Assembly (NCBI GenBank): GCA_903813345.2
Contig: CAIIXF020000194.1
Location: 1 to 25,000, forward strand
DNA: 25,000 nucleotides
Source: Owenia fusiformis
Taxonomy: Eukaryota; Annelida; Polychaeta; Sabellida; Oweniidae
Direction of reading: 5' to 3'
Shown: positions 22,301 through 25,000 of the stretch, one piece after another
How the letters are laid out: each line of letters opens with the position of its first letter
Numbering within the stretch: the first letter of the stretch is position 1
The notes under the pieces: model-generated
What the model was told of the DNA's origin: nothing
The model's database searches: none
Seen by the model: the letters and a program-made list of their open reading frames with translations, nothing else
Translations under genes and position numbers: made by a program

Positions 22301-24856
22301 GAAAGATGAGTTTTGGAATTGGCTACATCATGGAATTGTGGACAGTATATACAATGAAAGTGAGCCTAGTGAGAATGCTTATACGTTTGTTCTTGGACCA
22401 CCACGTCTGCTACAAACAAGATCAAAGAACGGTGAGACAAATCTTAACCATTTTGTTACTTTTTGATCGACGCTCGTACATTTCAAAGCCTTTAAATGTT
22501 GTTTTTTGTAATTCTGTATAGTTGACGCCTGTTTTCTGTTTAGTTAAATGTAAAGCAACATCAGCCGTGCCACCATTGAATGCTGCAAGTATTACACAAC
22601 GTCCATGTTATGGATCTCACACGTGGGTAGAATCAACTGAACACTATGGGATAGGATGGAATAGTAGCATTTCACGAAATTACACTTGGCGCTATTCAAC
22701 ACAAGGTGACACAGAAACGTGAGTACTGACTTACCGTCTCCAAGTATATGCTAAATATCAAAGCTACGACCACATTTTTATCTTATCTCAATGTTTAAGC
22801 TTCTTCACAGAATCCATTTAGGCGTACAATAGCCTAATTATAATTTTTCAACCTGATAAGTATAAAGTATATGTTTGCGTCTTCGTACTAAACAAAAAGT
22901 TAAGGTCATAGTTAAGCTTTAATGTCTTGTTTAAGAACCCCCATTCTAACTATTGAAAAATGGATTCTAGCAATACTCACCAACATGAATCTACATGTTG
23001 AGACTCGATCATCTTGAGTTCTTCTGAGAAAATGAAGATTTCAGCAGGTTGCATTGATTTAACATGGGGGACATACACCATAATTGACCCATGACTTAGC
23101 ATCGGGATACCATCATGTATGTCCCCATGTTAAGTCAATGTACCCTTGCTGAAATTCTCTATTTTCTCAGAAGAACTCAAGTTGATCGAGTCTCACCAAA
23201 CAGATTCATCTTGGTGAGTATTTCTAGATTCCATTTTCAATAGTTAAATAGGGGTTTTTAAACAGGACACTGGGCTTGCTTTTTAGAACCTTTTGTTGGT
23301 ACTATGTTTTTTTACTACGTTTGACATAGTTGGAAACCATTGGCATATTGGTATTATACTGTCGTCTAGATACATTTCATTGATTTTATTTTAGGTATGG
23401 TATGTGGGGAGAGTGGGGTTGGTATAATGGAGGTGGCTACGTTCAACTTCTCCCATTATCATCTGACGAGGCACATCATCAACTTAACACGCTAGAAAAA
23501 CAGAACTGGGTTGACAGAGGGTAAATTGATGTTTAAAGAGCATCTCGTACAGCTCCCAGTATAAACGAGCGTTCAATTTTCTAAACGTTATGCGCTACCC
23601 TTTAAAATAGCATATACAGGAAATCCTGAAATACTGTCACACCAAAAAAAGTTGTTTACTTGAAATGCACGTTAGAAATTTGTCAAAATATTGTAATGAG
23701 AGATATGTACATGGATGATTATTGTGTAGTGTCAGTTTAAATTAGTCTAATATAGTAGTATTTTGTGTATCAATTTATTGGAACTTGAGTTATTGTATAT
23801 TACAGTATCGAATTGATGATATCAAATTTATTTTTCTAATAGAGTATGTTTTTTCTAATAAGGTAATTTTTGTGTCAGATTATCCTTGTGTTTATATCTG
23901 TTCATCATATGATTTCAACATATTGTTTTATATTGATTTGTTTAATAATATATGCAACTGCCAGGTCTAGTAAGTGCAGATTGGGCAATAATTAGAACTA
24001 TCTGCCGACAGTGAATAGAAATAATTCCATTTATCTTGATTGCCATTGACATGTGAAACCACGAAAGCAACTAATGTCATAACATTTTGAATATTTCAGT
24101 ACAAGGGCAGTTATAACAGAGTACACAGTGTATAACAACAATCGAGATCTGTATTCATCTGTCCGCTTATTGGCAGAATTCTCTCTCACTGGGGAAGTGA
24201 TTTCGTCTATAGATATCCAGGTTGTGTCATATCAGAAGTTCATACTTGGCAAGATTAATGCAACTCTGATATGCCAGGTACTATTGTGAATATAGCACGA
24301 TTAGGTTTTATAAAACGACATAAATTGTTGAAAAGTATCTTCCTTTCATCAAGCATTTATATACGTATTGTTGTTTATACTCGTACGAATACGTCATGTG
24401 ATTTAATTGATTTAACACTATCACACGAAACCATTTTAATTTGGTATTTTATGGACATCTAAGAACGAGTTTAAGGTTTAATTGGTCTATACGATGTATA
24501 TGGTTTGTGTTTTTTCCAGATATCGCCTTTTGAGATAGCTCAAGACATAATCTTTTTTTTCATTTCAGATGCTGTTGATAGCAGTGGTCCTATATCTATG
24601 TGGATATATAATCATGTCCATCATTGAGGAGAAAAAACTCTACTTTACTCACTTATCGAATTGGTTAGATCTGGCTATTGTCACTTCTGCAACAGCAACA
24701 ATTGTTCTGTATATCTATAATATGGTGAATAGTACCAACTTGTTCAGTCGATACACATCAAATACTGGCTCATTTATGAGCCTGTCCTGGCTGGCAAATG
24801 GAATATACATATGGACCTGCATGAATGGAGTCCTTGTATTTCTCCTAATGATTAAG
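4092..24856 (+). CDS. PKD1: polycystin-1-like receptor/channel subunit, 33 coding exons, 3' end beyond the window
   Basis: Joined exons: 4092-4345, 4602-4676, 5037-5108, 5505-5576, 5750-5821, 6091-6260, 6461-7144, 7296-7655, 7789-7972, 8485-8849, 9017-9148, 9348-13939, 14058-14243, 14339-14737, 14830-15074, 15250-15436, 15604-15729, 16253-17256, 17386-17837, 18234-18542, 18663-18843, 18947-19094, 19506-19714, 20010-20181, 20321-20915, 21056-21267, 21479-21583, 21913-22151, 22301-22431, 22544-22718, 23395-23520, 24100-24277, 24569-24856. All phases agree and give 4,233 codons without a stop. Domains in order: signal peptide, LRRNT-LRR-LRRCT (about 43-238), WSC-like, PKD, two C-type lectin domains, Cys-rich module, PKD array, REJ, GAIN/GPS (cleavage expected at Leu3125/Thr3126), TM1, PLAT, TM2-6, polycystin TOP domain, TM7-9. 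This is the vertebrate PKD1 order, with a second lectin domain added. Known family role: large adhesion-type membrane protein that partners polycystin-2 channels, often in cilia or sperm. The exact paralogue is inferred. Confidence 0.9.
4602..4676 (+). CDS. PKD1: PKD1 exon 2: leucine-rich repeat 1
   Basis: Residues 85-110. One LRR unit (KLGNNDL...IPIGFFQNFTDLIFL) in a 75-nt, phase 2-2 exon. Acceptor TTCTTTTAG, donor GTAAGT. It is one codon longer than the three that follow. Confidence 0.87.
4681..4885 (+). repeat. 60-bp-period tandem repeat, about 3.4 copies, in intron 2
   Basis: Units beginning GTACTTTGCAATCATTCGTC recur at exactly 4681, 4741, 4801 and 4861. Each carries TTTGTCATTAAAGATATATA or a close variant and ends TTAGGCCTA. 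The copies differ at scattered bases and the last is partial. The array starts within four bases of the exon 2 donor site. Confidence 0.9.
5037..5108 (+). CDS. PKD1: PKD1 exon 3: leucine-rich repeat 2
   Basis: Residues 110-134. A canonical 24-residue LRR (LNLTNNGIATL...IFKTLSRLEVL) in exactly 72 nt, phase 2-2. Acceptor TTTCAG, donor GTAAGT. Confidence 0.92.
5505..5576 (+). CDS. PKD1: PKD1 exon 4: leucine-rich repeat 3
   Basis: Residues 134-158. A canonical LRR (LDLRYNDLTSLHPTILAGQG then HLSYL) in 72 nt, phase 2-2. The acceptor TTTTTAAG is less pyrimidine-rich than its neighbours. Donor GTAAGT. Confidence 0.9.
5750..5821 (+). CDS. PKD1: PKD1 exon 5: leucine-rich repeat 4
   Basis: Residues 158-182. 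A canonical LRR (LNIAYNSISTIDSTLFDELT then SLKSV) in 72 nt, phase 2-2. Acceptor ATTTTCAG, donor GTACGT. Confidence 0.9.
6091..6260 (+). CDS. PKD1: PKD1 exon 6: LRRCT cap
   Basis: Residues 182-239. A C-terminal LRR cap: YIGSNPLHCDCTLRPFKLW with the typical N-P-x-x-C-x-C-x(n)-L-x-x-F-x-x-W pattern, then further Cys (INCVSP... and FVC). This closes a four-repeat LRR domain. Donor GTAAGT; intron phase switches to 1. Confidence 0.92.
6461..7144 (+). CDS. PKD1: PKD1 exon 7: WSC-like domain and first PKD fold
   Basis: Residues 239-467. A Cys-patterned segment (SCVMD... ECNKHC... IECFCGI... SCSC... FCGG... ) matches the WSC domain layout, which in polycystin-1 follows the LRRs. It is followed by an Ig-like PKD fold with YIWDFGDSE, close to the family motif W-D-F-G-D-G, and FPGEYNIHVTA. 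Acceptor CTTTTTCCAG, donor GTAAGT, phase 1. Confidence 0.9.
7296..7655 (+). CDS. PKD1: PKD1 exon 8: C-type lectin domain 1
   Basis: Residues 467-587. A complete C-type lectin fold in one 360-nt exon with phase 1 at both ends: CEIGW, CFYISDTSLGFESASKQC, ATLATF, and a C-terminal LNCTAPHRYICV. Neither EPN nor QPD, nor the second WND calcium motif, is visible, so calcium-dependent sugar binding by the usual site is doubtful. Confidence 0.9.
7789..7972 (+). CDS. PKD1: PKD1 exon 9: C-type lectin domain 2, first half
   Basis: Residues 587-648. CPLGGSLFSNDMCYLL, TWEESFGRCFEMNGSLAVL and FVTENVF are the first helices and strands of a second C-type lectin fold. Joined to exon 10 across a phase 2 intron of 512 nt in which I see no further feature. 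Donor GTGAGC. Confidence 0.88.
8485..8849 (+). CDS. PKD1: PKD1 exon 10: C-type lectin domain 2, second half, and linker
   Basis: Residues 648-770. VNMTWLGLQRR is the conserved W-x-G-L strand. MWNNGQPL occupies the position of the QPD-type loop but has Leu instead of Asp. The fold ends with PCAEVTNYICQYP. A linker of about 55 residues with no recognised fold follows. Donor GTAGGT, phase 1. Confidence 0.88.
9017..9148 (+). CDS. PKD1: PKD1 exon 11: linker segment
   Basis: Residues 770-814. A short phase 1-1 exon of 132 nt (TWFRSNGVLTAIRFTTGLVK then ...LHIHIYRPGC) with alternating hydrophobic residues, as in a beta sandwich. No named domain recognised. Supported by matching phases and by good splice borders (TTTTTGCAG, G|GTATTA). 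Confidence 0.75.
9348..13939 (+). CDS. PKD1: PKD1 exon 12: Cys-rich module, array of PKD folds and start of REJ region
   Basis: Residues 814-2344, in one exon of 4,592 nt. It opens with nine Cys in about 50 residues (CDNSGYQ... TC), then an all-beta segment (DIIGFQYGSSGEPVLCIQN) of the type found between lectin and PKD regions in this family. About a dozen Ig-like PKD folds of some 85 residues follow, each closing with strands like GEYTIAVDVANHVSSS or GLYTIKATAKNQISSS. Only one has the full motif WDFGDG (W1958, base 12779). Others keep a single core Trp or drift further. N-glycosylation sequons (N-x-S/T) are very frequent. The C-terminal part (from about LQCSIPRL, ~13450) is REJ-type, ending DGTESYDPDQPP...LTYIWTC, a strong family signature. 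Confidence 0.93.
14058..14243 (+). CDS. PKD1: PKD1 exon 13: REJ region
   Basis: Residues 2345-2406. A phase 0-0 exon of 186 nt encoding TPALASTVTSKPLQIFDDGC and ending YYFNMTVSQS..., the central beta part of a REJ module. Acceptor TATTTAG, donor AAG|GTAAAA. Confidence 0.87.
14339..14737 (+). CDS. PKD1: PKD1 exon 14: REJ region
   Basis: Residues 2407-2539. Phase 0-0, 399 nt. It contains CNCG-like pairs, a YLWSV strand and, near the end, NEPPYGGACSVSPRYVIAME, the P-P-x-G-G-x-C-x-V-x-P signature of REJ/polycystin-1 proteins. Donor GTATGT. Confidence 0.9.
14830..15074 (+). CDS. PKD1: PKD1 exon 15: REJ region
   Basis: Residues 2540-2621. VNATCSGWKDAADNKYLPLL matches the C-x-G-W-x-D...P-L-x-Y element that follows the PPxGG signature in the REJ module. 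Ends in phase 2 at donor GTAAGT. Confidence 0.9.
15250..15436 (+). CDS. PKD1: PKD1 exon 16: REJ-to-GAIN linker
   Basis: Residues 2621-2683. Encodes QTLIIDKGYTDDFPGGYVNY and a helical segment (LLQYATGLCMQLN) as expected before a GAIN domain. Acceptor GTATTTCAG, donor GTACGT, phase 0. Confidence 0.83.
15604..15729 (+). CDS. PKD1: PKD1 exon 17: helical start of GAIN region
   Basis: Residues 2684-2725. Forty-two codons, phase 0-0: RSSIRDEISMALND, then PIAYLLTQLT. Amphipathic and helix-like, which fits GAIN subdomain A. Acceptor TATTATAG, donor ACG|GTAAAT. The 523-nt intron that follows shows nothing I can identify. Confidence 0.82.
16253..17256 (+). CDS. PKD1: PKD1 exon 18: GAIN domain
   Basis: Residues 2726-3060. 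The first half is helical (ILDRFMNVIDGI, YTVLSTMSNLMQAV, IVTNVLNMVDVLATRLLMTQ) and the second half beta-rich (FEISTFVPALVFKY, SLHIQVLFNVI, VNFYVVALYAAGY). This is the two-subdomain GAIN layout that wraps the GPS peptide. Acceptor TTATTGTAG, donor AAAG|GTCAGT, phase 2. Confidence 0.9.
17386..17837 (+). CDS. PKD1: PKD1 exon 19: GPS motif, TM1 and start of PLAT domain
   Basis: Residues 3060-3211. The GPS motif has its usual Cys and Trp pattern (SCQYFNTTSKKWQTDGC, then TICSCNHLTSFGGG). His3124-Leu3125|Thr3126 matches the H-L-T autoproteolysis site of GAIN domains, with the expected cut between bases 17581 and 17582. TM1 follows (VVTIVTSLMIVVIYLAAMIV), then GVYRYEITVYTGMRRGAG, which opens the cytoplasmic PLAT/LH2 domain. 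Donor GCAG|GTAATT, phase 1. Confidence 0.94.
18234..18542 (+). CDS. PKD1: PKD1 exon 20: PLAT/LH2 domain
   Basis: Residues 3211-3314. Continues the PLAT sandwich: TTAHIGMKLYG, FKRNGRDSMLVATEKCLGDI, WKISIWHDNTGLSPSWYLSH and FRANCWLS. This domain binds lipids and protein partners in relatives. The end at 18542 (TCAG|GTAAAA) is my preferred donor, but reading through the following 120 nt stays in frame without a stop. Confidence 0.88.
18663..18843 (+). CDS. PKD1: PKD1 exon 21: post-PLAT linker and TM2
   Basis: Residues 3314-3374. DPKEVERFTWAFRSEFARGL, then RHAWLSVFERRAQSRYTRVQ, is the conserved block preceding TM2 in polycystin-1 (W-x-S-V/I-x-x-R...S-R-x-T-R-x-Q-R). TM2 is TCSVTYLLMTMAAIVLWYG across the junction. 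Acceptor TTCTTGAAG, donor ATG|GTGAGA, phase 2. Confidence 0.88.
18947..19094 (+). CDS. PKD1: PKD1 exon 22: TM2-TM3
   Basis: Residues 3374-3423. Starts with the conserved W-Y-G at the end of TM2, then TM3 (ILVAVVSALVAMPLNILLVQ) and the basic stop FRKSRCK. Acceptor TTTGCAG, donor AAG|GTAGGG, phase 0. The 411-nt intron that follows holds a small perfect stem-loop (19316-19345) and little else. Confidence 0.9.
19506..19714 (+). CDS. PKD1: PKD1 exon 23: cytoplasmic TM3-TM4 loop, part 1
   Basis: Residues 3424-3493. A polar segment (ISASDLNNITQTAVEMDAMC...) with no named domain. Chosen because the acceptor TTTGCAG and donor CAG|GTAAGT are strong and the phases (0 in, 2 out) chain with the neighbours. 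Confidence 0.82.
20010..20181 (+). CDS. PKD1: PKD1 exon 24: cytoplasmic TM3-TM4 loop, part 2, with GC donor
   Basis: Residues 3493-3550. A basic, Ser/Arg-rich stretch (LRRTSSDTGSSLYDRILRWS, then RSRRSLMANRK). Acceptor TTTTACAG. The donor is GAG|GCAAGT, an exact match to the GC-AG intron consensus, and joining it to 20321 keeps frame 0. A GT nine bases on (20191) would also keep frame but matches the donor consensus poorly. Confidence 0.8.
20321..20915 (+). CDS. PKD1: PKD1 exon 25: Ser/Asn/Glu-rich cytoplasmic loop, part 3
   Basis: Residues 3551-3749. A low-complexity acidic/polar region (SESNSECSHTNNNNSSENEN, then SSDSSSINDIVDQELQ) followed by KVSWTELPPKISDFIPRHPI, which resembles the ordered stretch before TM4. 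The frame meets a stop at 20996-20998, so it must be spliced out earlier. The preferred donor is AAAG|GTTATT after 20915; TTTG|GTGCTA after 20948 is an alternative in the same phase. Confidence 0.8.
21056..21267 (+). CDS. PKD1: PKD1 exon 26: TM4 and start of TM5
   Basis: Residues 3749-3819. LPSWCVYLAYILCFVLASLS matches the P-x-W-C-V-Y-x-A-W/Y start of TM4 in polycystin-1. It continues IGVIIGVGHSFTV and enters TM5 (WALAVIIATSISALVLESLK). Acceptor CATTTGTAG, donor AAG|GTAGGC, phase 0. Confidence 0.92.
21479..21583 (+). CDS. PKD1: PKD1 exon 27: end of TM5 and cytoplasmic loop
   Basis: Residues 3820-3854. VLIIAVLLAIMKRG continues the LESLKV-type end of TM5, then an acidic loop (LSDDDVEISPLIESNE). 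Phase 0-0, 105 nt. Acceptor TTTGAAG, donor AAG|GTAAGA. Confidence 0.88.
21913..22151 (+). CDS. PKD1: PKD1 exon 28: TM6 (S1) and start of polycystin TOP domain
   Basis: Residues 3855-3934. A charged helix (REEAEKLRRMHALLRQF), TM6 (VVYVLFIWLVMVVNYVDN), then YRLSESLKNQI, which opens the extracellular polycystin (TOP) domain common to PKD1 and PKD2. Acceptor TTTTTGACAG, donor AAAAG|GTATGT, phase 2. Confidence 0.92.
22301..22431 (+). CDS. PKD1: PKD1 exon 29: polycystin TOP domain
   Basis: Residues 3934-3978. RKDEFWNWLHHGIVDSIY, then FVLGPPRLLQTRSKN: the conserved F-W-x-W and L-G-x-P-R-L-x-Q-x-R elements of the domain. Acceptor TTGAACAG, donor GTGAGA, phase 1. Confidence 0.92.
22544..22718 (+). 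CDS. PKD1: PKD1 exon 30: polycystin TOP domain
   Basis: Residues 3978-4036. Two Cys (CKATS... and RPCYGS) and the conserved YGIGW and NYTWRYS stretches of the TOP domain. Acceptor CTGTTTAG, donor GTGAGT, phase 2. Confidence 0.9.
22921..23077 (+). repeat. left arm of the intron 30 inverted repeat
   Basis: Pairs with 23116-23270; mismatches and one-base indels are scattered. Confidence 0.75.
23116..23270 (-). repeat. right arm of the intron 30 inverted repeat
   Basis: Reverse complement of 22921-23077 with scattered differences. It ends 124 bases before the exon 31 acceptor. Confidence 0.75.
23395..23520 (+). CDS. PKD1: PKD1 exon 31: polycystin TOP domain
   Basis: Residues 4036-4078. TYGMWGEWGWYNGGGYVQLL, then NTLEKQNWVDRG: the Y-x-G-G-G-Y strand and the L...L...W-x-D-x-x-T-R-A block (completed by exon 32), both highly conserved in polycystins. 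Acceptor TATTTTAG, donor GTAAAT, phase 2. The 579-nt intron after it is AT-rich and shows nothing else. Confidence 0.93.
24100..24277 (+). CDS. PKD1: PKD1 exon 32: end of polycystin TOP domain
   Basis: Residues 4078-4137. GTRAVITEYTVYNNNRDLYS, then LLAEFSLTGEVISSIDIQVV: the family signature G-T-R-A-V-x-x-E-F/Y-T-V-Y-N-x-N. Acceptor ATATTTCAG, donor CAG|GTACTA, phase 0. Confidence 0.95.
24569..24856 (+). CDS. PKD1: PKD1 exon 33: TM7, TM8 and start of TM9 (S2-S4)
   Basis: Residues 4138-4233, the last exon seen. TM7/S2 is MLLIAVVLYLCGYIIMSI, followed by a charged loop (IEEKKLYFTHLSNW), TM8/S3 (LDLAIVTSATATIVLYIYN) and the start of S4 (WTCMNGVLVFLLMIK). Acceptor CATTTCAG after a T-rich tract, donor AAG|GTACAC. 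The S5, pore and S6 segments and the C-terminal tail must lie to the right of the window. Confidence 0.93.
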
Positions 24857-25000
24857 GTACACTTTATAATACCGATTGAAAGATTTCTTTGATTATTTAA
24901 ATAATTAAAGAAATCCAAATTATAAAAATGTATATAACTACTAAAATATTTACTACAAATTGTGATACAGTCGAAATTCATCCCATGTATTGACTATTAT

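Larger units (their letters stand above)
22921..23270. mobile_element. hairpin (foldback/MITE-like) element in intron 30
   Basis: Arms 22921-23077 and 23116-23270 are inverted copies, visibly close to identical over most of about 155 bases, separated by ~38 bases. Shared blocks include AATACTCACCAA, GAGACTCGATCA, CTTGAGTTCTTCTGAGAAAA and AACATGGGG. There is no coding capacity. I could not see a convincing target-site duplication, so the class is open. Confidence 0.75.

Overview
The window looks like an AT-rich metazoan nuclear genome, most likely a marine invertebrate. It is dominated by one large plus-strand gene broken into many exons with spliceosomal GT-AG borders, plus an intron-containing tRNA-Arg gene, two long inverted-repeat (MITE-like) elements and a retroelement fragment. 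I could not fix the phylum: the protein architecture and repeat types fit an invertebrate deuterostome, a lophotrochozoan or a similar group, and this needs a database search.

Left flank (1-4091): a minus-strand retroelement ORF fragment (19-648; SGNH-esterase C-terminal part plus two CCHC zinc knuckles), a non-autonomous DNA transposon with TIRs of about 110 bp (804-1259), an intron-containing tRNA-Arg(TCT) or its near-intact relic (1416-1506), then about 2.6 kb of AT-rich DNA with nothing I can support as a gene.

Main gene (4092 to beyond the right edge): a polycystin-1 (PKD1) gene. I reconstruct 33 coding exons whose splice phases chain without a break into 12,699 nt, or 4,233 codons. The order is: signal peptide, LRRNT, four single-exon LRRs, LRRCT, WSC-like domain, first PKD fold, two C-type lectin domains, a linker and Cys-rich module, about a dozen PKD-like folds in one 4.6 kb exon, REJ region, GAIN domain with intact GPS cleavage motif, TM1, PLAT domain, TM2-TM5 with a long Ser/Asn/Glu-rich cytoplasmic loop, TM6, the extracellular polycystin (TOP) domain, TM7, TM8 and the start of TM9. 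The rest of the channel and the 3' end lie outside the window.

Within the gene, three splice features deserve RNA evidence: a GC-AG intron (20182-20320), a 120-nt intron in frame and free of stops (18543-18662), and a weak donor after 20915. Introns carry a 60-bp-period tandem repeat (intron 2) and a hairpin element of about 350 bp (intron 30). The protein as a whole would be a large adhesive, autoproteolysed membrane receptor/channel subunit. Members of this family pair with polycystin-2 (TRPP) channels.
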